Assembly: GCF_046507575.1 (NCBI RefSeq)
Contig: NZ_JBKFEY010000008.1
Coordinates: 56,988-120,987, forward strand
Length of the DNA: 64,000 nucleotides
DNA from: Pontitalea aquivivens
GTDB taxonomy: Bacteria > Pseudomonadota > Alphaproteobacteria > Rhodobacterales > Rhodobacteraceae
Direction of reading: 5' to 3'
Shown here: piece after piece, positions 16,290 to 24,468 of the stretch
How positions within the stretch are numbered: the stretch's first letter is position 1
Layout: every line of letters begins with the position of its first letter
The notes under the pieces: model-generated
Told to the model about the DNA's origin: nothing
What the model saw: only the letters and a program-made list of their open reading frames with translations
Databases searched by the model: none
Program-made: the position numbers and the translations under genes

Positions 16290-19200
16290 TCGCCAGGTGG
16301 CTGAAACAACAGAAGAAAATCTGGGGATCGCGGGGCGTCTGACCAAGGGGTTCATCGCCTCGGCGTTGACGCCGCTGATGATCCTGGCGGCCTTGGCGGT
16401 GGGTCTTGTCGCGCTGGTGTCACTCCCGCGTGAGGAAGAGCCGCAGATTTCCGTGCCGATGGTCGACATCCACATCCACGCGCCGGGGCTGAAGGCCGAG
16501 GATGCGGTCAAGCTGGTGACCGAGCCGATGGAGACCATCGTCAAGGGCATCAATGAGGTCGAGCACGTCTATTCCCAGACGTTTGACGATTACGCGCTGG
16601 TGATGGCGCGCTTTCTGGTGGGCACTTCGGCCGATGCGGCGATCCTGCGGGTGCATGAAAAGGTGCGCGCCAATGTCGACCGGATGCCCGTGGGCATTGC
16701 CGAGCCGATGATCGTGGCGCGCGGCATCGACGATGTGGCGATCGTGTCGCTGACCCTGTCGGGCCAGGGCGTGGCCGCGAACGAACTGACCCGTATCGCG
16801 CGCGAATTGCAGGCCGAGGTCACCAAGATCGAGAACGTCGGCCTGACCTATATCGTCGGCGAGGCGCGCGAGGCGATCCGCATCGCCCCCGACCCGGAAA
16901 AGCTGGCGCTGTATGGTATCACGCTGCAGCAGCTGTCCTACAAGGTCGGCCAGGCCAACCGCGCCTTTGCCACCGGCACGCTGCGCGATGGCGGCCAGCA
17001 GATCGGCCTTGTCGCGGGCCAGACCCTGACCGCGCCGTCGGAAATCGCGGGCCTGTTGCTGACCGCGCGCGACGGGCGGCCCGTCTATGTGGCCGATGTG
17101 GCCGATGTCAGCTATGTGGCCGACACATCCGATCATATCGTCGCCAATGTGACGCGCGGCGAAGACGGGCTGACCCGCACGCCTGCGGTGACGCTGGCCA
17201 TCGCCAAGCGCGCGGGCGCCAATGCGGTGGTCGTCGCCGAAGAGGTGTTGCACAAGGTTCAGGAGTTGCAGGGCCATCTGATCCCCGCGGGCATCGAGGT
17301 GCAGATCACCCGCGACTATGGCGAGACGGCCAATGAAAAGGCCAATGAACTACTGTTCCACCTGGGTCTTGCCACCGTGTCGATCATCGCGCTGGTGTTC
17401 TTCGCCATCGGCTGGCGCGAATCCATCGTGGTGGCGATCGTCATTCCGGTGACGATCCTGCTGACGCTGTTTGCCGCCTGGATCATGGGCTACACGCTGA
17501 ACCGGATCAGCCTGTTCGCGCTGATCTTTTCCATCGGCATCCTGGTCGATGACGCCATCGTGGTGATTGAAAACATCGCCCGCCACTGGGGCCTGAAGGG
17601 GCCGGGCAGCCGGATGGACAAGGCGATCACCGCCGTGGCCGAGGTCGGCAACCCGACCATCGTGGCGACGCTGACCGTTGTGGCGGCGCTGTTGCCGATG
17701 CTGTTCGTGTCGGGCCTGATGGGGCCCTACATGTCGCCGATTCCGGCCAATGCCTCGGCGGCGATGATCTTTTCCTTCTTCGTCGCGGTGATCATCACGC
17801 CCTGGCTGATGGTCAAGATCGCGGGCAAGGCGCCACTGCATCATGACGAGGGCGAACATGGCGGGCGGCTGGGCGCGATCTATCGCGTCGTGGCGCGCCG
17901 GGTGCTGGCCAGCAAACGGTCCGCCTGGACCTTCCTGATCGTGACGATCGTTTTGTCCTTCGGCTCGCTGGGGCTGCTGTATACCAAGGACGTGACGGTG
18001 AAGCTGCTGCCCTTCGACAACAAGTCGGAACTGTCGGTGGTGATCGACATGCCCGAAGGGTCCAGCGTCGAGGATACCGATGCCGTGGCGCAGGCGGTTG
18101 CCGCCACCGTCACCGAAATGCCCGAGGTGGTCAGCGTCCAGACCCATGCGGGGGCCGCCGCGCCCTTCAACTTCAACGGGCTGGTGCGGCATTACTATCT
18201 GCGTAATCTGCCGCATCAGGGTGATGTGCAGATCAACCTTGTGCCGAAATCGGACCGTGACCGCACCAGCCACGATGTGGCGCTTGAGGTGCGGGCGCGG
18301 GTGCTGGCGCTGGACCTGCCTGAAGGCGTCAGCCTGAAGACGGTGGAATCCCCGCCCGGGCCGCCGGTGATCTCGACCCTGCTGGCCGAGGTTTATGGGC
18401 CCGATGGCGACACCCGGCGCGCGGCGGCGGCGAAAATCCGGCAGGCGTTCGAACAGGTGCCCTTCATCGTCGATGTGGACGACAGCTTTGGCACCCAGGC
18501 GCGGCGCCTGCGCGCGACGGTGAATTCCGACGATCTGGAATTCTTCGAGGTGCAGGAAGGCGATGTCTTTGACACGCTGGGCCTGCTGAACGGGTCCACC
18601 ACGGTCGGCTATTCGCACCGGGGCGAGGGGCGCGCGCCGCTGCCCATCGTGATGGAACGGGCCAAGGGCGCGCGGGTGATGGATGAAACCACGCTGTCCA
18701 CCCCGATCCCGGCCAACCTGCTGCCTGGCGCGCGCGGGGTGGTGGAACTGGGCGATGTCGTCACCGTGACCGGGGAACGCGCCAGCTTTCCGATCTTCCG
18801 CCACAACGGGCGCGCGGCGGAAATGGTGCAGGCGGAACTTGCCGGTGATTTTGAAGCACCGCTTTATGGCATGATCGCCGTGTCGGATGCGCTGAACGCG
18901 ATGGACTGGGCCCCGGGGCAAAAGCCGGTGGTGCGGCTGAATGGCCAGCCCGAGGATGAAACGGTCGTCACGCTTCTGTGGGATGGTGAATGGGAAGTGA
19001 CCTGGGTCACCTTCCGCGACATGGGCGCGGCCTTCGCGGTGGCGCTTCTGGGGATCTATATCCTGGTCGTGGCGCAATTCGGCAGCTTCAAGCTGCCGCT
19101 GGTGATCCTGACGCCGATCCCGCTGACCTTCCTGGGGATCATGGGCGGGCACTGGCTGTTTGACGCGCCGTTTTCCGCGCCCTCGATGATCGGCTTCATC

Positions 19201-19482
19201 GCGCTGGCGGGGATCATTGTGCGCAACTCGATCCTTCTGGTCGATTTCATCCGCCACGCGGACCGCAGCGGCAAGACCCTGACCGACATCCTGATCGAGG
19301 CCGGCGCGATCCGTTTCAAGCCGATCCTGCTGACGGCGGTGGCGGCGATGATCGGGGCGGCGGTGATCCTGGCGGACCCGATCTTTCAGGGGCTGGCGAT
19401 CGCGCTGCTGTTCGGGTTGCTGAGTTCAACCCTGCTGACGGTGCTTGTGATCCCGGCGATCTATCGGGTGTTTCGCACCTGA
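16279..19482 (+). CDS. RND-family efflux transporter permease
   Basis: A 1067-residue RND permease. It has the N-terminal membrane helix (LTPLMILAALAVGLVALVSL), the porter domain, and helix 4 with the paired acidic residues of the proton relay in IGILVDDAIVVIENIARH. The second half repeats the layout (GFIALAGIIVRNSILLVDF). The segment PREEEPQISVPMVDIHI near the N terminus is seen in a subgroup of RND pumps distinct from AcrB. It is only distantly similar to the permease at 5057-8620, so the two are separate systems rather than a recent duplication. Its start overlaps the adaptor stop, indicating translational coupling. A hairpin that may be a terminator follows at 19519-19550. Confidence 0.92.
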   Translation: MSSDRQVAETTEENLGIAGRLTKGFIASALTPLMILAALAVGLVALVSLPREEEPQISVPMVDIHIHAPGLKAEDAVKLVTEPMETIVKGINEVEHVYSQTFDDYALVMARFLVGTSADAAILRVHEKVRANVDRMPVGIAEPMIVARGIDDVAIVSLTLSGQGVAANELTRIARELQAEVTKIENVGLTYIVGEAREAIRIAPDPEKLALYGITLQQLSYKVGQANRAFATGTLRDGGQQIGLVAGQTLTAPSEIAGLLLTARDGRPVYVADVADVSYVADTSDHIVANVTRGEDGLTRTPAVTLAIAKRAGANAVVVAEEVLHKVQELQGHLIPAGIEVQITRDYGETANEKANELLFHLGLATVSIIALVFFAIGWRESIVVAIVIPVTILLTLFAAWIMGYTLNRISLFALIFSIGILVDDAIVVIENIARHWGLKGPGSRMDKAITAVAEVGNPTIVATLTVVAALLPMLFVSGLMGPYMSPIPANASAAMIFSFFVAVIITPWLMVKIAGKAPLHHDEGEHGGRLGAIYRVVARRVLASKRSAWTFLIVTIVLSFGSLGLLYTKDVTVKLLPFDNKSELSVVIDMPEGSSVEDTDAVAQAVAATVTEMPEVVSVQTHAGAAAPFNFNGLVRHYYLRNLPHQGDVQINLVPKSDRDRTSHDVALEVRARVLALDLPEGVSLKTVESPPGPPVISTLLAEVYGPDGDTRRAAAAKIRQAFEQVPFIVDVDDSFGTQARRLRATVNSDDLEFFEVQEGDVFDTLGLLNGSTTVGYSHRGEGRAPLPIVMERAKGARVMDETTLSTPIPANLLPGARGVVELGDVVTVTGERASFPIFRHNGRAAEMVQAELAGDFEAPLYGMIAVSDALNAMDWAPGQKPVVRLNGQPEDETVVTLLWDGEWEVTWVTFRDMGAAFAVALLGIYILVVAQFGSFKLPLVILTPIPLTFLGIMGGHWLFDAPFSAPSMIGFIALAGIIVRNSILLVDFIRHADRSGKTLTDILIEAGAIRFKPILLTAVAAMIGAAVILADPIFQGLAIALLFGLLSSTLLTVLVIPAIYRVFRT

Positions 19483-19518
19483 TCCGGGTCCGGTCCGGGA
19501 AGGCCGGGCATGACGGAA

Positions 19519-19550
19519 AAAGCGGCGGGACCCGGGGGGCCCGCCGCTTT
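19519..19550 (+). terminator. Hairpin terminator after the second RND operon
   Basis: An 11-bp stem (19519-19529 with 19540-19550) of AAAGCGGCGGG/CCCGCCGCTTT with a 10-base loop, then TTGTTCTTG. It lies between the plus-strand RND operon and the end of the minus-strand soxT gene, and its A and T flanks could serve both directions. Confidence 0.75.
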
Positions 19551-19589
19551 GTTCTTGATCAGACGGGCAGGGGGCGCGGGCCCGCGGCC

Positions 19590-20636
19590 CTATTCCGGTT
19601 GGAAGCCGCCGATCAGCTGGCGCAGCCCGACCAGCCCGCCCACGATGATCGCGCCCAGCGTCACAGGGGCGGAAAAGGCCAGGACCGACATGGCCGACAC
19701 CCCCTGACCCACCGAACAGCCAAGTGCGATGGTGCCGCCGATGCCCATAAGCGCCGCGCCCGACACCTGGCGGCCAAGTTCCCGCGGGTCTTCGCAGGCC
19801 TCCCAGCGGAACATCCCCCGTAGCAGCGACCCCGAAAAGGCCCCGGCCAGGACGCCCGCGACCATGCCCACCGAAAAGGTGATGCCACCGGCGGTCGAGG
19901 TCATGAAATACAGGATCGTGCGGCCCAGGGGGGCGGTGAAGGACGGTGCCTCAACCCCCACCGCGCCCAGCGATTCGCGCCAGACAAAGCTGGTGCCGAC
20001 CAGGCACCAGACCACCGCCAGCCCCGCCGCCACGCCCCAGGCAATGCGGCGCGTGTCGCGGCGCAGCGGCGCATGGGCCAGCGCCCAGATCAGAAAGCCC
20101 GCCGCCACCGGCAGCGCAAAGGTGACCGGCGCAAGCCCGGTCCGGGCGGCCAGCCAATGCGCGATGCCCTGCGGTTCGGGTGTTTCCAGCTGTTCGAACA
20201 GGAAGCTGCGCAGCGGTCCCAGCGGCCCCGACAGGGTGACGAAGGCGAAGATGCCCATTACCACCACGATCACCAGGCTGCGCAGATCGCCCCCGCCAAA
20301 GCGCACCAGCGCGCCAAAGCCGCAATTGCCCGCCATTGCCATGCCATAGCCAAACATCAGCCCGCCCACGATCGAGGCCAGCGGGTTCCATTCCAGCGTC
20401 AGGTAGAAGGTCGCGGTCAGATCGGCCAGGCCCGCCGTCTCGGCCAGGAAGGCGCCACCGATCGCTACCGCCAGCACGACCCCCCACAGCCGCAACCGGC
20501 GCTGATCCGCCCCATAGGCCGCACGTTCCAGCGCGCCCAGCGTGCAGAAATCACCCAGCCGCGCCGCCAGGCCCAGCACCAGCCCGCCGATCAGCCCCAC
20601 AAGCGCCGACAGCGCATCCATCGGGATGTCGTTCAT
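19590..20636 (-). CDS. soxT: SoxT-like YeeE/YedE family sulfur-compound transporter
   Basis: A 348-residue polytopic membrane protein of the YeeE/YedE (sulf_transp) family. It is made of two similar halves with conserved cysteines in LGDFCTLGALERAAYG, AGNCGFGALVRFGG and LGCSVGQGVSAMSVLAFSAP. YeeE members import thiosulfate or related sulfur species, passing them along membrane cysteines. The ATG at 20636 has GGGGGAG upstream. It lies 52 bases downstream of soxR in the soxS-soxR-soxT run, so the sox context supports SoxT. Whether it supplies a substrate, or a signal to SoxR, cannot be told from sequence. Confidence 0.83.
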   Translation of the reverse strand: MNDIPMDALSALVGLIGGLVLGLAARLGDFCTLGALERAAYGADQRRLRLWGVVLAVAIGGAFLAETAGLADLTATFYLTLEWNPLASIVGGLMFGYGMAMAGNCGFGALVRFGGGDLRSLVIVVVMGIFAFVTLSGPLGPLRSFLFEQLETPEPQGIAHWLAARTGLAPVTFALPVAAGFLIWALAHAPLRRDTRRIAWGVAAGLAVVWCLVGTSFVWRESLGAVGVEAPSFTAPLGRTILYFMTSTAGGITFSVGMVAGVLAGAFSGSLLRGMFRWEACEDPRELGRQVSGAALMGIGGTIALGCSVGQGVSAMSVLAFSAPVTLGAIIVGGLVGLRQLIGGFQPE

Positions 20637-20688
20637 CCGTCCACTCCCCCTTCGGGCGGCGCCGTCGTGGCGGCATCCGCGCCTTGCG

Positions 20689-21063
20689 TCAGTCCGCGCC
20701 GCAGAACATGTCATAGACCAGCGCGACGATGCGCGCGGCCTTCGGATCGCTGAGCGAATAATAGATCGCCTTGCCCTCGCGCCGGCAGCTGACCAGCCCT
20801 TCCAGCCGCAGCCGGGCCAGTTGCTGGCTGACCGCGGCCTGCCGCGAATCCAGCAAGGTCTCAAGCTCGGTCACCGATTTCTCGCCCGAGGTCAGGTGGC
20901 ACATGATCATCAGCCGCCCTTCATGGGCCAGCGCCTTCAGCAGATTGGCCGCATCCTGGGCGCGGCCGATCAGTTCTTCGGCATCAAGGCGCATGCAGCG
21001 GTCCGCCATCTGCGGGGCGGTTCCGGCTGGTCTGTTCTGTCCGTCTGGTGCCATGTCCTGCAC
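20689..21063 (-). CDS. soxR: SoxR, ArsR-family (SqrR/BigR-like) repressor of the sox genes
   Basis: A 124-residue winged helix-turn-helix protein of the ArsR family; the recognition helix lies in SRQAAVSQQLARLRLEGLV. Cysteines are at 23, 55, 93 and 121 counted from the GTG at 21063 (AAGGA six bases upstream; ATG at 21054 is the alternative). The pairs 23/55 and 55/121 are 32 and 66 apart, exactly the spacing of C9, C41 and C107 in the persulfide sensor SqrR of Rhodobacter capsulatus. In such proteins a polysulfide bridge between the two main cysteines releases DNA. In Paracoccus pantotrophus, SoxR represses sox genes by binding the soxS-soxV and soxW-soxX intervals. A sensor role here is inferred. 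Confidence 0.88.
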   Translation of the reverse strand: MQDMAPDGQNRPAGTAPQMADRCMRLDAEELIGRAQDAANLLKALAHEGRLMIMCHLTSGEKSVTELETLLDSRQAAVSQQLARLRLEGLVSCRREGKAIYYSLSDPKAARIVALVYDMFCGAD

Positions 21064-21166
21064 CGCCCGTCCTTCCCTGTGTTCATGCGCTGGTGGCGCA
21101 ATGTGCAGCCCTTAGCACGGGCCTTTGGAAGAATCGAGTGTCACGCGCGCTTGTTCGCGCGGGACA

Positions 21167-21547
21167 TCATTGCGTCACGGGCAGTGCCGCGCCGTTGTCG
21201 CGCAGCGCCATGCCCAGCAGCCCCCAAAAGAAATCCTCGCCCGGATAGCCCTCGATCCGGGCGACCTCGATGTTGTCCTTCAGCAGCAGGAAGGTGGGGG
21301 TGAAGGCCGGGCGCGCGCCGATCACCACGCCTTCGGGCCAGTCGCCGCGCAGCTGCACCATTTCCAGCGGTGCCAGCGCGCCTTCGGGGGTCTTGGGGTA
21401 GATCGGACCGATGTCGTTTTTCCACATCCGGCAATACACGCAGCCGGACTGTTCGACCATCAGCAACCGAAAGCTGTCGGACAGCGCGGGCAGGGGGGCG
21501 ACCGCCAGCGCGCACATCAGAATTGTTCGAATTGCAATGCGCATCAT
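21167..21547 (-). CDS. soxS: SoxS, periplasmic thioredoxin-fold oxidoreductase
   Basis: A 126-residue protein with a signal peptide (MMRIAIRTILMCALAVAPLPALS) and a redox motif C36-VY-C39 in SGCVYCRMW. The rest is a short thioredoxin fold with the cis-Pro region FTPTFLLL. In Paracoccus, SoxS is a periplasmic thiol-disulfide oxidoreductase, reduced via SoxV, that reactivates SoxY and is needed for full sox expression. The gene is divergent from soxV, with an 80-base shared control region, and leads the soxS-soxR-soxT run. Two tandem ATG codons (21547, 21544) are possible starts. Confidence 0.88.
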   Translation of the reverse strand: MMRIAIRTILMCALAVAPLPALSDSFRLLMVEQSGCVYCRMWKNDIGPIYPKTPEGALAPLEMVQLRGDWPEGVVIGARPAFTPTFLLLKDNIEVARIEGYPGEDFFWGLLGMALRDNGAALPVTQ

Positions 21548-21561
21548 TGACGCACCCCCTT

Positions 21562-21580
21562 TTACATATAAGGATTGTAA
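21562..21580. promoter_or_regulatory. Candidate SoxR operator between soxS and soxV: TTACA-N9-TGTAA
   Basis: A perfect 5-bp inverted repeat, with overlapping ACAT...ATGT symmetry (21564-21567 and 21580-21583), in the soxS-soxV divergent interval where SoxR is known to bind in Paracoccus pantotrophus. AT-rich dyads of this size fit ArsR-family sites. It is the most symmetric AT-rich element in the interval. The match to a real SoxR consensus is not tested. Confidence 0.45.
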
Positions 21581-21627
21581 TGTGTTTAAGGGTCTCGATC
21601 AAGGAATCGATCCCGGGTGGAGGAAAC

Positions 21628-22368
21628 ATGCTGATCGATCCGACCTATGGTGGCGCGCTTCTGGCGGGTATCCTGTCGTTCCTGACCCCGTGCATCCTGC
21701 CGATGGTTCCGTTCTATCTGTCCTACATGGGCGGGATTTCCATGGCCGAACTGCGCGGCAATGGCCAGATCGCCCCGGGCGCGCAACGCCGGCTGGTGTT
21801 TTCGGCGGTGGCCTTCGCGCTGGGGGTGACCACGATCTTCATGCTGATGGGCATGGGCGCCACCGCATTGGGCCAGGCCTTCCGGCAGTGGATGGAACCC
21901 TTGTCCTATGTGGCGGCGGCCATCCTGTTTCTGTTCGGCCTGCATTTTCTGGGCATCCTGCGGATTCCCTTTCTGTATCGCGAAGCGCGGCTGGAAGCGA
22001 AGACCGATCCCTCAAACGTGATCGGGGCCTATGTCATGGGGCTGGCCTTCGGCTTTGGCTGGACGCCCTGCGTGGGGCCGGCGCTGGCGGCGATCCTGAT
22101 GGTGGCCTCGGGCATGGGCGAGGTGTCGCGCGGTGCCATCTTGCTGTTTTTCTACGGGGTGGGGATGACCGCGCCCTTCGTGCTGGCGGCGTTTTTCGCG
22201 CGGCCCTTCCTGGCCTTCATGAATCGCCACCGGGCGAAGCTGGGCCATGTCGAAAAGGTGATGGGGGCGATGCTGATTGTCTTTGCGGTGCTGATCGCGA
22301 CCGGATCGCTCAGCTATATCGCCGATTTCATGATCCGCTGGATGCCGGGCATCACCAGCCTTGGCTGA
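21628..22368 (+). CDS. soxV: SoxV, CcdA-family transmembrane reductant transporter
   Basis: A 246-residue membrane protein of the CcdA/DsbD-beta family with six predicted helices. The two redox cysteines are C22 in FLTPCILPM and C148 in GWTPCVGPAL, the family's matched pair. It moves electrons from cytoplasmic thioredoxin to periplasmic thioredoxins (SoxW, SoxS), which keep the SoxY carrier cysteine reduced. The ATG at 21628 follows GGAGGAAAC. soxW starts 25 bases downstream. CcdA for cytochrome c maturation is the nearest alternative, but the sox context argues for SoxV. Confidence 0.92.
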   Translation: MLIDPTYGGALLAGILSFLTPCILPMVPFYLSYMGGISMAELRGNGQIAPGAQRRLVFSAVAFALGVTTIFMLMGMGATALGQAFRQWMEPLSYVAAAILFLFGLHFLGILRIPFLYREARLEAKTDPSNVIGAYVMGLAFGFGWTPCVGPALAAILMVASGMGEVSRGAILLFFYGVGMTAPFVLAAFFARPFLAFMNRHRAKLGHVEKVMGAMLIVFAVLIATGSLSYIADFMIRWMPGITSLG

Positions 22369-22393
22369 CAGCCGCGTTGAGGGAGGAATAACC

Positions 22394-22951
22394 ATGCGTC
22401 AGATGTTCACCGCGGCCCTTCTGGCCCTGGCCCTTGCCGTGCCCGCGGGGGCGGCGGAACTGGGCGATGACGGGCTGCACAAGACGCCCTGGATGCGCGA
22501 CACCTTCAAGGACCTGCGCGAGGATCTGGCCGAGGCCAATGCCGAGGGCAAGCGCCTGCTGGTGATCTTTGAACAGCGCGGCTGCATCTATTGCACCAAG
22601 ATGCATGAAGAGGTCTTTCCCGACCCCGGGATCACCCAGCTGATCGAGGATCATTACTTTGTCGTCCAGCTGAACCTGTTCGGCGATGTCGAGGTCACCG
22701 ATTTCGACGGCGATACCCGCGCCGAAAAGGACATGGCGATGAAATGGGGCGTCATGTTCACACCCACGATGATGTTCCTGCCCGAAGAGGTGCCCGAAGA
22801 CACGATGGCCGCGCGCGCCGCCGTGGCCACCATGCCCGGTGCCTTTGGCAAGGGAACGACCCGCGCCCTGCTGACCTGGGTGAAGGACCGCGGCTATGAA
22901 AGCGGCGAGAATTTCCAGAAGTTCCTGGCATCCCAGGTCAATTCGCAATGA
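22394..22951 (+). CDS. soxW: SoxW, periplasmic thioredoxin
   Basis: A 185-residue protein with a signal peptide (MRQMFTAALLALALAVPAGAA) and a thioredoxin fold of the DsbD-gamma/SoxW kind. The active site is C64-IY-C67 in FEQRGCIYCTKMHEEVF, and the cis-Pro loop is FTPTMMFL. It receives electrons from SoxV. In Paracoccus, SoxW is not strictly essential for thiosulfate oxidation, with SoxS partly overlapping. The ATG at 22394 has GGGAGGAA upstream. The 143-base gap after it separates it from soxX and probably holds the promoter of the structural genes. Confidence 0.9.
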   Translation: MRQMFTAALLALALAVPAGAAELGDDGLHKTPWMRDTFKDLREDLAEANAEGKRLLVIFEQRGCIYCTKMHEEVFPDPGITQLIEDHYFVVQLNLFGDVEVTDFDGDTRAEKDMAMKWGVMFTPTMMFLPEEVPEDTMAARAAVATMPGAFGKGTTRALLTWVKDRGYESGENFQKFLASQVNSQ

Positions 22952-23005
22952 TGTGGCGCGCCGTGATGGCGGGGTGCGGTCCTGCCGCACCCGCATTGCT
23001 GCGCC

Positions 23006-23015
23006 GCATATATGC
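23006..23015. promoter_or_regulatory. Candidate SoxR operator in the soxW-soxX interval: GCATATATGC
   Basis: A perfect 10-bp AT-rich palindrome about 80 bases upstream of soxX, in the interval where SoxR binds in Paracoccus. It shares CATAT with the dyad at 21562-21580 and with the soxB upstream region (AACATATTC near 25379). It is followed by TTGAATTTTTCGG, close to TTCAACTTTTTCGA upstream of soxB. A consensus is suggested but unproven. Confidence 0.4.
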
Positions 23016-23094
23016 AGATGTTTGAATTTTTCGGTTGCGATCTTTTGCCGCACACGTCAAAATAAGAATCGAAGGAAGAAGAGGGAGGTCTTCT

Positions 23095-23571
23095 ATGAAA
23101 CGCCACGTCGTGATGGTCGCCGCTGCGGCCGCACTCGCAGCAGGTGCCGCGGCCGCCGAGGTCGCCCCGATGGATGTGAAATGGGAAGAGGATGGCGCCA
23201 TCGCCGAATCCCTTACCGGCACCCCGGGCGATCCGGCCTCGGGCGCCAAGATCATGACGACCAACGCGCTGGGCAACTGCGTTGCCTGCCATGAAATCGG
23301 CGCGATGCCGGATGTGCCCTTTCAGGGCAACATCGGCCCCGCGCTGGACGGTGCGGCCGACCGCTGGACCGAGGCGCAGCTGCGCGGTCTGGTCGTCGAT
23401 GCCAAGCACACGTTCGAGGGCACGTTCATGCCCGGCATGTACAAGACCGGTCCCTTTATCCGGCCGGGGGATGCCTACACCGGCAAGGCGGCGCCTGCCG
23501 ATCTGAAGCCCATCCTGTCTGCCCAGCAGATCGAGGATGTGGTCGCCTATCTGCTGACGCTCAAAGAGTGA
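23095..23571 (+). CDS. soxX: SoxX, monoheme c-type cytochrome
   Basis: A 158-residue periplasmic cytochrome c with a signal peptide (MKRHVVMVAAAAALAAGAAAA-EV) and one heme site C62-VA-C65-H66. A likely axial Met is M112 in FEGTFMPGMYK. SoxX partners SoxA; the SoxXA complex oxidatively couples thiosulfate to the SoxY cysteine and passes electrons to SoxX. It is the first of the structural sox genes in one orientation; soxY starts 29 bases after its stop. Confidence 0.95.
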   Translation: MKRHVVMVAAAAALAAGAAAAEVAPMDVKWEEDGAIAESLTGTPGDPASGAKIMTTNALGNCVACHEIGAMPDVPFQGNIGPALDGAADRWTEAQLRGLVVDAKHTFEGTFMPGMYKTGPFIRPGDAYTGKAAPADLKPILSAQQIEDVVAYLLTLKE

Positions 23572-23600
23572 TCGGCGCAAGACATCGAGAGGAGATGACG

Positions 23601-24020
23601 ATGAAATTTTCCAGACGTGGGGCGCTTGGGCTTGCGCTGGGCGGTGTGGCCGCTTCCATGCTGCCGATGCGTGCGATGGCGGCCGGCGCCGAAGAGGCGA
23701 TCGCCGCCTTCACCGGCGGGGCGGCCGTGGGCACCGAGGGGCTGACCCTGACCGCCCCCGAAATCGCGGAAAACGGCAACACCGTCCCGGTTGCGGTCAG
23801 TGCCCCGGGCGCGGTCGCCATCGCGATCTTTGCCGCCGGCAACCCGACGCCGGGTGTGGCCACCTTCAACTTTGGTCCTGCGGCCGGTTCGCAATCCGCC
23901 TCGACCCGCATCCGCCTGTCGCAGACCCAGGACGTGGTCGCGGTGGCGAAGATGGCTGACGGCAGCTTCGTGCAGGCCTCGGCCAATGTGAAGGTCACCA
24001 TCGGCGGCTGCGGCGGCTGA
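23601..24020 (+). CDS. soxY: SoxY, thiosulfate carrier subunit
   Basis: A 139-residue protein ending in IGGCGG. C137 in the GGCGG tail is the covalent carrier cysteine to which thiosulfate and later intermediates are attached. The N terminus is a twin-arginine leader (FSRRGALGLALGG...AMAAGA), so the protein is exported folded, probably with SoxZ. ATG 23601 suits GAGGAG spacing best; 23595 is an in-frame alternative. soxZ follows by 23 bases, consistent with the SoxYZ heterodimer. All catalytic Sox proteins act on this arm. Confidence 0.96.
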   Translation: MKFSRRGALGLALGGVAASMLPMRAMAAGAEEAIAAFTGGAAVGTEGLTLTAPEIAENGNTVPVAVSAPGAVAIAIFAAGNPTPGVATFNFGPAAGSQSASTRIRLSQTQDVVAVAKMADGSFVQASANVKVTIGGCGG

Positions 24021-24043
24021 CCCGGAATTCCAGGAGAGATACC

Positions 24044-24373
24044 ATGGCAGACAACGTCAAACCGCGCGTGAAAGTGCCCTCGAAGGCCTCGGCCGGCGAG
24101 GTGGTCACGCTCAAGACTCTGATCTCGCACCCGATGGAATCGGGGCAGCGCAAGGACAAGGACGGCAACGTCATCCCGCGCTCGATCATCAACCGCTTCA
24201 CCTGCGACTTCAACGGCCAGAACGTGATCGACATCACGATCGAACCGGCCGTGTCGACCAACCCCTACTTCGAATTCGAGGCCAAGGTCGATGCCTCGGG
24301 CGAATTCAAGTTCACCTGGTACGACGATGACGGCTCGGTCTACGAGGACGCCAAGTCCATCGAGGTCGCCTGA
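24044..24373 (+). CDS. soxZ: SoxZ, thiosulfate carrier partner subunit
   Basis: A 109-residue immunoglobulin-like protein without its own signal peptide, as expected for SoxZ, which is exported with SoxY. Features are KPRVKVPSKASAGEVVTLKT, ISHPMESGQRKD and the C-terminal FTWYDDDGSVYEDAKSIEV, all typical. It forms the SoxYZ heterodimer. Two hairpins lie between its stop and soxA. Confidence 0.96.
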   Translation: MADNVKPRVKVPSKASAGEVVTLKTLISHPMESGQRKDKDGNVIPRSIINRFTCDFNGQNVIDITIEPAVSTNPYFEFEAKVDASGEFKFTWYDDDGSVYEDAKSIEVA

Positions 24374-24386
24374 GCCGACGGCTTGT

Positions 24387-24443
24387 CCCGCGTGAGGGAG
24401 CGCGGGTCTCAGGAAAGCCCCGCGCCCGGATTTCGGGCGCGGG
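24387..24443 (+). other. Tandem RNA hairpins between soxZ and soxA
   Basis: The first stem pairs 24387-24392 with 24401-24406 (CCCGCG/CGCGGG). The second is a perfect 10-bp stem pairing 24419-24428 with 24434-24443 over a 5-base loop. No T-run follows, so these look more like mRNA-stabilising or processing elements, or a leaky attenuator, than a full terminator. Confidence 0.65.
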
Positions 24444-24468
24444 AGATACCCAGGGAGGATCAAGGGAA

